From the NCBI GenBank assembly GCA_029706075.1, contig JAINUG010000020.1, forward strand, positions 6,849,860-6,913,859: a DNA stretch of 64,000 nt, in the 5' to 3' direction. Numbering within the stretch: position 1 is the first letter of the stretch; each line of letters starts with the position of its first letter. A program made the position numbers and the translations under genes. Below are positions 1-11,024 of the stretch, in pieces. Below the pieces are notes generated by a model. That model was not told the origin of the DNA. It worked only from the letters and a program-made list of their open reading frames with translations, and searched no databases. Source of the stretch: Aldrovandia affinis (Eukaryota; Chordata; Actinopteri; Notacanthiformes; Halosauridae).

Positions 1-164
1 GACAGCGATCAGTGTAGCATTATTAAGGTTTAGATCTGGGTTCGTTTTCGTCTCAGGGAACCACCACAGGAGTCATTAAAGCAGGATCGGTAGCCTCATT
101 AAAACGCCTCCAGTCCCCAGCATCAGCCTGTTTTATTCCTTTGTTTCAGTTGTCCAGGAAGGCA

Positions 165-420
165 ATTACCACCACTGAATTTTGTACATCTAGCTAATTG
201 TCATCACCACTGCCTACTTGCTCAACACTATGTATCCCTGCTTACTCCTCATAAATTATTTTTTGAAAAATGACTAATCTTTTCCTTCCCAGTGTTACAG
301 GTATGGTACGCAGCTGCCTGCAATGATGTCTATTGCTGTATTACTGCACTGATCTCTTGCGTGATCTATGATTATTCCTACCATGTATTAATGCACATCT
401 TGTAAGTTGCTCTGGATAAG
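165..420 (-). repeat. Interspersed repeat with SINE/LINE-type tail
   Basis: This stretch is a diverged reverse complement of about 59410-59700. Shared landmarks are the 'GTACATCTAGCTAATTGTCA' block and the 'CTCTGGATAAG' tail seen on many fish retroposons. There is no coding potential. The family is not identified; the shared tail suggests a LINE-mobilised retroposon. Confidence 0.6.
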
Positions 421-495
421 GCCCCACCCCCTGCCCCGCCCCACGAAAGAAGGAAGGGCCCCTTTTAACTCCCACTGGGTTTAAGATGGCTGAGT

Positions 496-516
496 TGTGT
501 GTGTGTGTGTGTGTGT
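496..516. repeat. (GT)n at left edge of the duplication
   Basis: A short GT dinucleotide run lies just before the first base shared with unit 2. The same kind of run sits at the unit 1/unit 2 junction (24571-24584), so the breakpoints are microsatellite sequence. Confidence 0.9.
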
Positions 517-900
517 CACAGCTTTGTCTCACAACAGACGGTAGTACTGGTGCCTGTAGTACCAGTAGCCGGAGCAGAGAGGACGCCTATAGGTGTTCTT
601 TCTTTGAGTGACCCTTAGAGGGCAGCATTGGTCATTCATTGCGTTGGCTTACTGCGCCGTGGGCATCCTCTGTCCAAGACGCCACAGTGAGAGGAGCCTT
701 ACCACCGCATGGGCGGCCAGACTGCCGACCGGGGAGAGCCAGCGAGCGCCAGGGTCACCGCACAGCCGGCTGGACAGGGGAGCCGTTCACGAACATAAAT
801 CACAATACAACACAATAAACGTATTTTATATGTAAAAAATGAATTCAGGCATCATTTTCTTAAAGAGGCTATTTTAATTGTATTTCTTTAAAGGTAACAT

Positions 901-1045
901 GACTAATTGAACACTTCTGGGAGATTCTGAAACAGCGCCTGAGACAGCGTTTTCCAATCAACAAAACAGCATATGATGGAATTTCTTGTGGAAGAATGGC
1001 ATTGCATCCCTCCAGTAGATTTAACAAGTAGATTTAAAAAAAGAA
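901..1045 (+). pseudogene. Tc1-like transposase C-terminal remnant (unit 1)
   Basis: A plus-strand reading frame resembles the end of Tc1-like transposases: IEHFWEILKQRLRQ followed by a segment ending DGISCGRMALHPSS, which matches the [19 protein letters not shown] region. No catalytic first half or terminal inverted repeat was found beside it. It is a short old fragment present in both units. Confidence 0.7.
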
Positions 1046-1231
1046 ATGCATATTTTCATTTTTAATCATTTTGAAATGTACCATAATTGTGTTAAGATCA
1101 CCCAGACACAGACAGCAGTGTAGGGCTCACCCCCCAGAACTAGCATTTCTCATGAAAGTGAAAGTGGCTTTTATGTGGAAATATGAAGATGTTTAAATGA
1201 ACCAAAGAACCCCCCCTTAGTGAAACCTTAC

Positions 1232-1392
1232 CCTAGAGATACTGTAATCTTACGCAATATTATCGAAACGTTACTGCAACCTTACCGCAATGTTACCACA
1301 TTACTGCCCTACTGCAGCGTTATCGCACTGTTAATGCAACCTTACTGAAATGTTATCACAACATTACTGTAACCTACTGCAATGCGGGGCCT
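1232..1392. repeat. Degenerate TTACYGCAA-type short tandem repeat (unit 1)
   Basis: The stretch is built from variants of a roughly 10-12 base motif such as 'TTACTGCAACCTTACCGCAA'. The copy in unit 2 is at about 25300-25455. No coding function is visible. Confidence 0.6.
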
Positions 1393-1923
1393 AGAATTTT
1401 AGGGCAAGGCCACCTTGACCTTCTGTGAATGGTCATTTGCTAGGGCACCATGGGCAAAAGAAAATTCTGGTAACACTTTCATTTACAATGCCCTTAGCAC
1501 TATGCAATTACATATGTTATGCAATACAACACGTTATGTAATAACTTTGTTACTTAACCCGCCGGCGTGATCAAATCAGTAACTGGTTCAAGACGCCGTA
1601 GCTTTAAAACGAAGTCACTTTGAGCATTGCCGTCAACTCCACTCGAAAGTGCTGGCTTGAAACCCCATGCTAGTTTTTTTAATGATGTTGAAAGACCAAG
1701 TAAAAACTGAGATATTATCATTTGAATTTGATATAAAAATTATATTTACGCATGCGTAAAAGCGCATACAGTATGTGAGGCAGGCGTCGCATTTGTTTGA
1801 ATATCTTCGGCGGAAAAAAATGCCTAGCTAGTTTTTGGAGTTGGAGTTGGGAGTTTTTGTGGAGGAGAAATGAGGCGAGTTGAGCCTCGTGTGATGCAAA
1901 TGCTAAATGTACCACACACCTTG

Positions 1924-2416
1924 TGTCAGGGTTTTAGTAGGTGTGGAACCAAGTGCGAGAGAGAGAGAGACCCAGAATGCGTAGATGCGTTAAGAATATT
2001 TATTTAATCTTAACGCTGGCAGGAACTAAAGCAAAACCGTGTCGCGAAAACACAGAGAACTAACAAAACAAAACAAAATAAACAAGCGACCGGAACAAAC
2101 CAAACTAGCTAAATAAGAAACTGCAAAACGTATTCCAGAACACGGAATAAACAAAACACTGGCAATCTAAGAAACAAACAAGACACGAATAAACAAAGTC
2201 ACGAGAGGCAAGAACACTAGGCAATAGAGGTTGACCAAACAAGCAAGATAATGTCCAAGCAAGGAACAGAGAAATTCAGCTGGTTAAATGTCCTCCCGGT
2301 AAATGATCCCAGCTGTCTGTAATGACATTGATTAGCTAGGTGCATTCTTGCCGTGTCTTTTACTCCTCCTGATTGGCGCTTGGGGGAAATTTCTAATTGC
2401 CGGTCGAATCGTTACA
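1924..2416 (-). repeat. 3' LTR of the chromodomain gypsy
   Basis: It is nearly identical to 6760-7254, starting 'TGTCAGGG' and ending 'GTTACA' on the plus strand. The adjoining internal sequence at 2417-2430 reads as a purine-rich tract on the minus strand, consistent with a polypurine tract. Confidence 0.92.
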
Positions 2417-5400
2417 GAACCCCCTAGGACCGACTCCCGACGGTCCAGGAAGAGCCGCCTGCTGAGCCTTGAAGTCCCGGATGAGAGCCGGATCCAGAAT
2501 CTGCTTTGCCGGAATCCAGGACCGATCCGCCCCGGTCCGTATCCCTCCCAGTCCACCAGGTACTGGACTCCTGACTGCACTCGACGGGATTGGAGCAGAC
2601 GGCGAACGGTGTCGCCGGGTGGCCGTTGATGAGACGAGGGCGGGAGGAGGCTTAGCCGGTGGTGTGTGTGCCCCAACGAGCAGTGGCCGAAGACGGGAGA
2701 CGTGAAATGTAGGGTGTACACGGCGCATCTCTGGAGGCAGTGCGAGACGATAAGCTACCGGATTAACCGGACCACTTTGAAGGGACCTACAAAGCGTGGA
2801 GCCAACTTGCGGTTCTCCACCTTGAGGGGTAGATCCCCGTGTTGATAACCAGACCCTCTGGCCAGGGTGAAATGTGAGTGCTGGACGGCGGAGACGGTCG
2901 GCTTGCTACGGTGTTGTTGGGTGGTGCGTTCGATGACTAACCTGGCTCTCTTCCAGGCTTGTTTGCATCGTCGCACATGAAGTTCTGCCGAAGGAACCCG
3001 GTTTCCCTCTCCTGGGAAGAGAGGAGGCTGGTAGCCGAACTGAGCCTCGAAGGGTGACATCCCGGTGGCGGAGCAGCGAAGGGTGTTGTGGGCGTATTCA
3101 GCCCAAGGAAGATTGCGGCTCCAGGACTTGGGGTTGGATGCCGATAGGCACCGCAGAGTCGTCTCCATGTCCTGGTTAACCCGCTCTGTCTGCCCGTTGG
3201 ACTGGGGGTGGTATCCTGACGAGAGGCTGGCTGTGGCTCCAAGGAGTGTGCAGAATGCTTTCCAGAACCGGGCGGTAAATTGAGGACCACGGTCGGATAC
3301 GATGTCGGAGGGAAGACCAAACACCCGAAACACATGTTCGACCACCAGTTCAGCAGTCTCCTGGGCCGAGGGCAGTTTGGGTAGAGGAATGAAACGGCAG
3401 GCCTTGGAAAAACGGTCCACAACCACGAAAACCGCTGTTTGACCGTGCGAAAGGGGTAGCCCTGTAACAAAGTCCATGGAGATGTGGGACCATGGGCGGC
3501 GGGGAATGGGCAGAGGATGGAGTAGCCCTTGGGGACGTGTCCGGGGGTTTTTGTGCTGGGTGCACACCGCGCAAGCCAGAACGAATGACCGGACCTCCTC
3601 CTCCATCTTGGGCCACCAGAACCGTCGACTAAGAAACTCCAGGGTGCGAGTCACCCCTGGATGTCCGGTGAGACAAGAGGCGTGACCCCATTGTAGTACT
3701 TGGTTCCGAACGGCTGAGGGTACAAAACAACGGTTAGGTGGGCCATTGCCCGGGTCAGGTTCCGTTCGTAAGGCCCAACGAACCACGGTTTCAATGCCCC
3801 ACTGGACCGGGGCGACGATGCGGCTTGGTGAGAGGATGGTCTCCACAGGGGCGACGGTGTCAGGGGCTTCAAAGATCCGGGAGAGAGAGTCGGGTTTCTG
3901 ATTCTTAGACCCCGGACGGTAGGAAAGTGTGAACTGAAACCGGTTGAAAAACAATGCCCACCTAGCTTGCCGGGGGTTCAGCCGCTTAGCCTGCTGTAGG
4001 TATTCCAAGTTCTTATGATCGGTCCAAACAGTGAATGGGTGGACCGAACCCTCCAGCCAGTGACGCCACTCCTCCAGCGCTTTTTCACCGCCAGTAATTC
4101 GCGGTCCCCAATGTCATAGTTGCACTCGGTGGGTGTCAAGCGGTGTGACAGGAAGGCACATGGGCGGAGTTTGTTGTCTGGCTTAATCCGTTGAGATAGG
4201 ACGGCTCCGATGCCTGTGTTGGGCGTCCCACCTCAACCACGAAAGGCAGAGATGGGTCCGGAATAGTCAGGATGGGTGCTGGTGAAGCGCTGTTTGAGAC
4301 GTGAGGAAGGCTTGTTCGGCTGCGGGTGTCCAGATGAATGCTTTTTCCTTACCCCGGGTCAGGTTGGTGAGTGGAACCGCCACCGTTCCGAAATCCCGGA
4401 TGAATCGTCGGTAAAAATTGGCGAAGCCAAGGAAACGTTGCACCTGTTTGACGGAGGTGGGTCGTGGCCAGTCTCTGACCGCCTGGGTCTTAGTTGGATC
4501 CATTTGGATGCTGCCTGCGTGTAAAATGAATCCAAGAAAAGTGACCGTGGAAGTGTGGAACTCACTCTTCTCCAGTTTAACATACAGTTGGTTCTTTAGG
4601 AGCAGCTGAAGGACATGTCGCACATGTTGTTCGTGTTCTTGGACGTTCCTGGAGAAAATGAGAATGTCGTCCAGGTACACAAACACAAAGCGGTTGAGTG
4701 CCTCTCTCAATACGTCGTTAATCAGTGCTTGGAACACTGACGGACTGTTGGAGAGCCCAAACGGCATGACGAGATACTCGTAATGCCCCGTCGGCGTGTT
4801 GAAGGCGGTTTTCCATTCATCCCCTTCGCGAATGCGCACTAGGTTGTATGCACACCTGAGGTCTAGTTGGAAATACGGTAGCGCCCTGGAGCATCTCGAA
4901 GGCCGTGGACATGAGAGGAAGAGGGTACCTGTTCTTCACAGTGATGTTGTTGAGGCCTCGGTAGTCGATACATGGCCGCAGGCCCCCATCCTTCTTCTCC
5001 ACAAAGAAAAACCCTGCTCCCGCCCCGGCGAGGTGGAAGGGCGAATGTGCCCCGGCCAGTGCCTCCCGGATGTAGGTAGTCATCGCCATCGTCTCCGTTC
5101 TGGACAGTGAAAAGATCTTACCCCGGGGGGGACTGGTTCCCGGCAGTAGATCGATGGCACAGTCGTAGGGACGGTGAGGTGGCAGAATGGAGGTGTGTTG
5201 CCTGCTGAACACCGCCTGAGGTCACGGTACACCGGTGGCACTCGGGCCCTCCTGGATTTCTGGTTCCCGGCGTGAAATGGCAGTGGAAGGATGAGGCAGT
5301 AGACATGTGCCCTGACAAGCTAAACCCCAGCCCAGTATTTTCTCTGCGTTCCAGTCGATGTGAGGGTTGTGCCTGCTTAGCCAGGGGTAGCCAAGCACGA

Positions 5401-6757
5401 GGGGTAGCTGGGGAGATTGTGTGACAAAAAACTCCATCCGCTCGGTGTGGTTCTCCCCGATGGTGACTTGGATGGGAATAGTCCGCTGTGTGACGGCACC
5501 GGATCCCAGTGGTTTGCCGTCCAGGGCTGTGACGGACAGAGGGGAGTCAACGTCACCAGAGGAATTTGAAGTTGTCGGGCAAAATTCAAATCAATGAAAT
5601 CCCCTGCTGCTCCGGAATCAATGAGGGCTGGAGATGAATGTTGCGAGCTGTTCCAGCGCAGGAAGATCGGTAGCACCAACCCCGTGAGGTGTTCAGAACC
5701 GGGAGTGACCGCTGCGCTTCTTACCACCCTCCCGGTGTGGTAGAAGCATTGGTATTTCCCTGTAACTCCGGACAGGAACCCCGGAAATGCCCAAAATGAC
5801 CACAGTACATACAGCAGTTTTCCCTCCGCGTCGTTCCCTTTCCATGGTAGAGAGGCGGGTTCTACCCAACTGCATGGGTTCCTCTTGTTTACTGGGAAGA
5901 GTTTGAGGCTGTGAATGGAAAACTGACGGGGAGTGATTCAGTTCGTAGAGAGTGATGTCCGAGGTCGAGGAATGGGGTTGTTGTTACGGCGCTCGAGCAT
6001 GCGTTCGGTGACGATTATCCAGCTGTATGGCTAAATCTATGAGTTCTTCCCATTGATCAATATGCCCATGGATCACGAGTTCGTCCTTCAGCCCCTCGCT
6101 GAGACCTTGCCGAAAACGCTGCTAACAATGCCTCATTATTCCAGCGGCTCTCTGCGGCCAGGGTGCGGAACTCGATAAGCGTCGCTGCCACCGTTCGACC
6201 TCCCTGCTGGATCCGGAGCAGCTGGTTAGCTGCTTCACGACCCCGGACGGATGGTGAACACCTTCCTCAACCGGAACTGAATTGAAGGTAGCTGTCGCAG
6301 ATGTGTCCCTGTTCCTCCCAGATAGCAGTCGCCCATTGCAGAGCGGTTCCTTTAAGAAGGGAGATGATATACGCTATCCGGGAGCGATTGCTGGGGAATT
6401 GTGTAGGTTGAAGTTCAAAAGCCAGTGAGCACTGAGGAGGAAGCCGCGACATCCTGTGGGGTTGCCGTCGTAGCGCTCTGGCGCCGGGAGCGCGGTTCGC
6501 GAGACAGGCTGGCTTGGGTGTTGATCATGGGTTCCTGTTGAGGCTGAGAAACGGCGGTAGGGAGTGTAGTTTGAAGCAGCTTTGTGATGGTGTTGAATTG
6601 GCTGGATGTTTGCTGGCTGAAAGTGTTGAGTTGTTCTGTCAGCAGAGCAATAGCCTGATCCTGCCGTCTGATGGAAACTTCCTGGTTCTGGATTGTCGTG
6701 CGCAGGAAGCTTTGAGTCGCCCTCGGTTTCTGCTGGTTCCGTTGTAGACTTGGACAT
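2393..6757 (-). pseudogene. gag-pol of the chromodomain gypsy, multiply frameshifted
   Basis: Gag starts at 6757 (MSKSTTEPAE) and soon shifts frame. Protease is near 5377-5727 with an LIDSGAAGDF active-site motif. Reverse transcriptase covers about 4267-5212, with the YLDD catalytic motif in [10 protein letters not shown] near 4680. RNase H remnants and integrase lie in 2755-4008, with a zinc-binding HHCC region and D,D,E catalytic residues in MDFVTG, SDRGPQF and NGQTERVNQ. A C-terminal chromodomain with [10 protein letters not shown] is at about 2400-2600. At least four frame changes separate these parts, so no functional polyprotein can be made from this copy. Confidence 0.9.
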
Positions 6758-6759
6758 TC

Positions 6760-7254
6760 TGTCAGGGTTTTAGTAGGTGTGGAACCAAGTGCGAGAGAGA
6801 GAGAGAGACCCAGAATGCGTAGATGCGTTAAGAATATTTATTTAATCTTAACGCTGGCAGGAACTAAAGCAAAACCGTGTCGCGAAAACACAGAGAACTA
6901 ACAAAACAAAACAAAATAAACAAACGACCGGAACAAACCAAACTAGCTAAATAAGAAACTGCAAAACGTATTCCAGAACACGGAATAAACAAAACACTGG
7001 CAATCTAAGAAAACAAACAAGACACGAATAAACAAAGTCACGAGAGGCAAGAACACTAGGCAATAGAGGTTTCGACCAAACAAGCAAGATAATGTCCAAG
7101 CAAGGAACAGAGAAATTCAGCTGGTTAAATGTCCTCCGGTAAATGATCCCAGCTGTCTGTAATGACATTGATTAGCTAGGTGCATTCTTGCCGTGTCTTT
7201 TACTCCTCTGATTGGCGCTTGGGGAAATTTCTAATTGCCGGTCGAATCGTTACA
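6760..7254 (-). repeat. 5' LTR of the chromodomain gypsy
   Basis: The LTR is directly followed on the minus strand by only two bases and then the gag ATG (6757-6755). On the minus strand it contains CTTGGACATT (7100-7091), complementary to the ten bases AATGTCCAAG that straddle the gag start, and a TATA-like ATTTAA about 30 nt upstream of that. Confidence 0.92.
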
Positions 7255-7395
7255 CCTTGCTTTTGTACGTCGAGGATGACGAACTTGAAGAAATTATTGG
7301 TAAGGAGTCTGACATCGAGAGTGATGCTGACGACGAAATTGACGACCCGTCTTTTGTCCTCGACAACGAGACAAAACAGCCCAAGACCTCTAAGG
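7255..7395 (+). pseudogene. Acidic N-terminal fragment, probably of a piggyBac-like transposase
   Basis: One open frame encodes an acidic peptide with EDDELEEIIGKESDIESD followed by further Asp/Glu and then DPSFVLDN. piggyBac transposases typically start with such an acidic low-complexity region. The frame is cut upstream by the gypsy element and downstream by a hAT MITE, and no DDD catalytic domain is present. The family call is an inference from composition and the TTAA context. Confidence 0.45.
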
Positions 7396-7599
7396 CAGGG
7401 GTGTCCAATCTTATCCGAGAAGGGCCGGTGTGGGTGCAGGCTTTTGTTCTAGCCCTGCACTAAAACACCTGATTCAACTAATTCACCAATCATGGTCTAC
7501 ATTCAAGACCTTGATTAGTTTAATCAGTTGTTTAGTGCTGGGATAGAACAAAAGCCTGCACCCACACTGGCCCTTCTCGGATAAGATTGGACACCCCTG
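7396..7599. mobile_element. hAT-type MITE, near-palindromic
   Basis: The 204-bp element has terminal inverted repeats starting 'CAGGGGTGTCCAATCTTATC' and extending more than 50 bp. It is flanked by a perfect 8-bp target duplication CTCTAAGG (7388-7395 and 7600-7607), diagnostic of hAT. It has no coding capacity. Confidence 0.93.
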
Positions 7600-7607
7600 C
7601 TCTAAGG

Positions 7608-8000
7608 GCTACGTAAGAAAGTAAATATTTGATCAGCTGTGGGGTGTAAAAGCCCTGCAATCAAAGTAAAGCTGAGTCGGCACGTATTTGTGCGGGTACA
7701 ATCTCCCAGGGACCCACTGCCTTTGATCTCTGAGGAACATGCGCTACGCGCATTAAAAAGGAGTGACACAGACGCTCATGCTTCTCCATGTGCACGTGAT
7801 ACAAAGTATACTTGGCTACTGTCCTGCAGTGTGTTGACCTACAAAAAGCTTGACTTCGGGAACATTGAGGTCTAGAATATAACAATTTGTTATATTCATG
7901 GCTAGAATATAACAAATTTACAGATCTTGTTTTTAGTTTTCCATGTTTTTGGAGCTTTGGAGACAAGAATATAAAGTTTGTGTGTGTGTGTACATATATA
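7608..8000. other. Shared non-coding block, no gene seen
   Basis: The part to about 7780 matches unit 2 at 35500-35660. After that unit 1 has sequence lacking in unit 2. Two copies of a short AT-rich 'CTAGAATATAAC' motif lie at 7873-7915. I recognise no gene. Confidence 0.5.
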
Positions 8001-8553
8001 CACTACCGTTCAAAAGTTTGGGGTCACCTTCCATCTGGACTATGGCTAATCGGGCACTCCTTCATTCTTCAGCAAGATAACGACCCGAAACACACCTTGA
8101 AGTTGTACAAGAACTATCTGGTGAAGGAGGAATGTGAACAACAACTCAAACTAAAGACCTGGCCTGCCCAGTGTCCAGACCTCAATCCCATAGAACTTGT
8201 ATGGGACAAACTGGAAAGGAAGAGTCAAAGCAAAGCAACCCACAAGTTTCTCTGGGAATTGCTGCAGGATAGCTGGGAAAACATGTCGGGTGATTTCCTG
8301 CTAAAACTTATTAACCGAATGGCCACTGTTTGTGAGGCTATTCTCACGCCAAAGGGTGACTATTTTGAGGAATCCAAGATTCAATTTTCAATATACTTTT
8401 CTTGAACATTTCTTTGATGTTCATTTTGTTCATTGTTACATGTGTTTTTTGTCATTTTAAAGTATTTACAGAAATGTATACGGTGTAAAGCATTGTCAAT
8501 TATGAGATAAAAATAGTTTCCAGCAGGTGACCCCAAACTTTTGAACGGTAGTG
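8001..8553 (+). mobile_element. 553-bp Tc1-like deletion derivative, copy 1
   Basis: The inverted termini 'CACTACCGTTCAAAAGTTTG' are bounded by TA on both sides (7999-8000 and 8554-8555), the Tc1/mariner target. Its length equals that of the copy at 57437-57989 and both share the same internal deletion junction, near 8025-8060. It is a non-autonomous family, not two independent truncations. Confidence 0.92.
8025..8405 (+). pseudogene. Tc1-like transposase, C-terminal half only, open frame
   Basis: The open frame carries the second catalytic Asp in FILQQDNDPKHT and the final Glu in DLNPIELVWDKLERK, the last two residues of the DD34E triad. The paired helix-turn-helix domain and the first catalytic Asp are missing because of the deletion shared with the copy at 57594-57989. 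The remaining frame is undamaged and ends at a normal stop. Confidence 0.88.
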
Positions 8554-8555
8554 TA

Positions 8556-8840
8556 CATATGTACAGGGGTATAATCAAAGTTAAGGTAGCATCAGTGCCC
8601 ACCCAATATGCTTATTGATGCATGACTCCCCTGCCAAGAACAGGTTATTCACTGGACTTGAACTGCTTAAATTTCAGTAAAAACTGGAAAATGGGGGTGT
8701 TTTTTGACGCATGACGCCCCTGCTAAGAACGGGGTATGTTTCCTATAAATGGTCTGACTTCAGGGCTGAGCCTCATTTGGAAAGTGAAAGCATGGAAGGA
8801 GTCATAAACACAAGCACCACCTCTTACTCAGCTAACACAT
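8556..8840 (-). repeat. Rearranged Tc1 remnant plus inverted S-module
   Basis: Positions 8644-8701 match the terminal part of the Tc1 elements at 15053 and 40113 ('GGACTTGAACTGCTTAAATT'). Positions 8703-8835 are the reverse complement of a roughly 125-bp module that also occurs at 11757-11880, 14924-15048, 37855-38050 and 39984-40110. Confidence 0.7.
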
Positions 8841-9300
8841 TGTGGATGGCGTCAGTCTGGGCAGCTAATCAGGGCGATTAGCGGCCATGCCTACTGGCAG
8901 AGCAGCCAGCGCACACAACCGGTCTTGTGTCTGATAATTACATCTGTGTGCTTTAAAACTGCTCTGCTCTCTTGAGTAGGTGGCTGGAACCCGAAAGGAG
9001 AAGGGTGAGAGACCGAGGAGAGAAAGCACGGAAAAGAAAGAAAGAAAAACGAAAGAAAGAACGGGAACTGTAAAGTTTCCGTTTAATTGAAAATACGTTC
9101 GTTTGTGGTTTCAGTTATTGTTTTGTGACGGATTTGTTTTGGTTTATTTACATAAAGCTCCTGGTCTCGTTCTCTGAACGTGTCGGTGTGCAGAGAACTT
9201 CTCTGTTTTCTGAATAAAGATCCGGTCCATGGACCAAAGAAACCACTCCGTCTCCAGACTGCTCTGTTCCCGTCCAGGAATTGTCACGTGGCGTGTGACA
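8841..9300 (+). mobile_element. Solo LTR, related to the LTR-A family
   Basis: It starts TGTGGATGG, ends GCGTGTGACA and has an AATAAA near 9214. Its 3' part resembles the LTR at 12459-13599 ('GATCCGGTCCATGGACC' versus 'AATCCGGTCCGTAGACC', and the same terminal bases). The flanks share ACACAT overlapping the element ends. No internal region remains. It is absent from unit 2. Confidence 0.7.
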
Positions 9301-9887
9301 CATCTTACACAACTGTCCTGCTACTGTAATCACTGCATTTAAATGCAGTATTAGTTTGGGTACTGTTTGGCTAATGAAAGGGAATGTTTTATATTTATAA
9401 ATTATTGGGGGGGACAGATATGACTGTTTTGAATATTGGATGGGACATGTCCCCCCACCCCCAACTCGTTACGCCTATGGTATTGTATATTTCACCTGAA
9501 TAAACCCTGATGGGGTTTTCCTGCGTGACTCCTGGTGTCTATGTGATCAGAAAGCTGTCTGCAAAACATGAACGTTTTGTGCATCCAGCTAGTTGGATAA
9601 ATTGATTTACATCCTTATGAGCTGTCAGGCTGTACATTCTCAAAATGTAATGTATTTGAAAGTGTTAGGAAATGACTAATCGGCAGTCAGTAGTCCCAAT
9701 ATGCATGTTCTACAATATATGGTATGTGAATCTGTGTTTAAGAAGAAATTCCACCAAAAATGTAAAATATGCATTTTTATTTTCTGCATACAATCATACA
9801 CACAGAGCACTCGATGCATGTAATATCCTGCTTGATTATGACACACACCATATGCATTTGAGCATACTTATCATTGTCATTACAATT
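9301..9887. other. Non-coding; 3' flank of the minus-strand exon
   Basis: From about 9480 the block is shared with unit 2 (35670-36069). It holds a minus-strand AATAAA (plus 9776-9781), about 110 bases past the stop codon of the exon at 9888-10297, which may serve as its poly(A) signal. The part 9301-9480 is private to unit 1 and unrecognised. Confidence 0.5.
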
Positions 9888-10297
9888 TCAGGACCAAGAG
9901 AACCCGATTTCGCTCCCGAGGAACGACATGCTGATCCTTTTGCCGAAGGTGAAGCCAGTGCCCAGGAACTTGGCCTCCAGTCCATCAGCCCCGATGGATG
10001 CCCCAGTCTTGACACTCAACCCGACCTTCGCATCCACTGGTCCTACCTTCCCCGATACACTCATCAGCTCCGCGTCTGCCATGGCTGAGACCTTGTTCAG
10101 AGAGAATTCGCCGCTTAACTTGGCATTTGCCAGCTTTCCCTCCACCTCCACGTCTCCCAGTGACTGCTTGATGGTGCACAGCCCTGCCTCAGCTGTGATT
10201 CCATCAATCTTTGTCTTCCCGTAGGTGCCAAAGCCACCATACGGGTGTTCTGCTGTGAAATCTGGCTCCTTGTCATAGTGATTGACGTCATTTGATG
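9888..10297 (-). CDS. 3'-terminal exon of an unrecognised Gly/Ala-rich protein, paralogue 1
   Basis: The minus-strand frame is open for about 137 codons and ends in TGA (9888-9890). The chosen left limit is an AG acceptor just upstream of 10297; the frame stays open about ten codons further, so the limit is uncertain. The N-terminal part is polar with HYDKEPDF and HPYGGFGTYG. The C-terminal part alternates small and hydrophobic residues (SVSGKVGPVDAKVGLSVKTG, then LGTGFTFGKRISMSFLGSEI), suggesting a beta-rich repetitive fold. No signal peptide or membrane segment is visible in this exon, and earlier exons were not found. I do not recognise the family. The unit 2 paralogue (36070-36479) is intact but differs at about 29 residues. 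Two intact frames argue for a real gene rather than chance. Confidence 0.6.
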
Positions 10298-10307
10298 CTT
10301 CAACATA

Positions 10308-11024
10308 GGAAATAAACAGGTCACTTTTATTTATTTATTTATTACTCCAACACAATACTAACATGTAAAAAGTAATTCATTGCATGATTAACCTATGAGG
10401 TAAAAAAACTAAACAATGAGTACCAAATAAACTAGTCATGAGACACGTTAAAAAGATTATACAAGTAAAGTTTGACTCGCTCAGAAGTCTCCCCAAGTAC
10501 ATTGAGGCGCTTATTGTGTTATTATACACCCTACACAGGACTATTATACATTATGCACAGTGTCATTATACACCCTACACAAGCCTATAGTCTTATTATA
10601 CACTTTAAACAAGCTTACGTCTAGCCAAGGAAAGACTGTGTAACAGTAATGAGGTGTTATTGTTGTATTTTCATGGCAGAAAGAATGAGGTTGATACAGC
10701 TTAAACACAAAATAAATGGTTAAAGGAATAGATCATAATACAGGTAATCTGTGCATCAACCCATGCCCAGCTGAACCCACAACTGTTACAGGTGCATTGT
10801 AAGAATATTATATGAAAATTACCCATTCTTGTTCCTCTGGCTCTTCTCAGAAGTGTGAAGTGAAAGTATGTGATCTGCTGTTTCTCCTGCAGTGTCTGTT
10901 CAACACTGACAACCGTTATATATCACTGAGGAGCAGGGGCAGAGGGGAGGGGGCTACAGAGACACAGAGTGGTGTTGTATTCCTCCTGCAGAACTGAAGA
11001 TGCTGGTAGACTCTATACTAGTGT
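10308..11024. other. Probable intron/upstream sequence of the minus-strand exon
   Basis: AT-rich sequence about 98-99% identical to unit 2 (36490-37209) from 10440 onward. It contains repeated 'TTATACACCCTACACA' motifs at about 10520-10590. I could not find an upstream coding exon. Confidence 0.4.

Larger units (their letters stand above)
1924..7254 (-). mobile_element. Chromodomain Ty3/gypsy (sushi-type) retrotransposon, decayed
   Basis: This is a complete element with two LTRs of about 494 bp (1924-2416 and 6760-7254) that begin TG and end CA. It is flanked by a 5-bp target duplication CCTTG (1919-1923 and 7255-7259). The coding strand is minus, so the LTR at 6760-7254 is the 5' LTR. The interior encodes gag, protease, reverse transcriptase, RNase H, integrase and a terminal chromodomain in that order, but in several frames. 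The chromodomain identifies a chromovirus of the sushi group known from fish. It sits inside the piggyBac-like fragment of unit 1 and is absent from unit 2. Confidence 0.93.
1558..7607 (+). mobile_element. piggyBac-like fragment hosting a gypsy element and a hAT MITE
   Basis: In unit 1 the sequence after TTAA (1554-1557) switches to 'CCCGCCGGCGTGATC', while unit 2 continues from the same TTAA straight into 'GTAAGAAAG', the presumed empty site. TTAA is the piggyBac target. The piggyBac-like DNA is 1558-1923 and 7255-7395, split by the gypsy at 1924-7254, and is followed by a hAT MITE. The right end of the element appears deleted because no second TTAA or terminal repeat precedes the return to shared sequence. 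Assignment rests on the target site and the acidic coding start described below. Confidence 0.6.
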
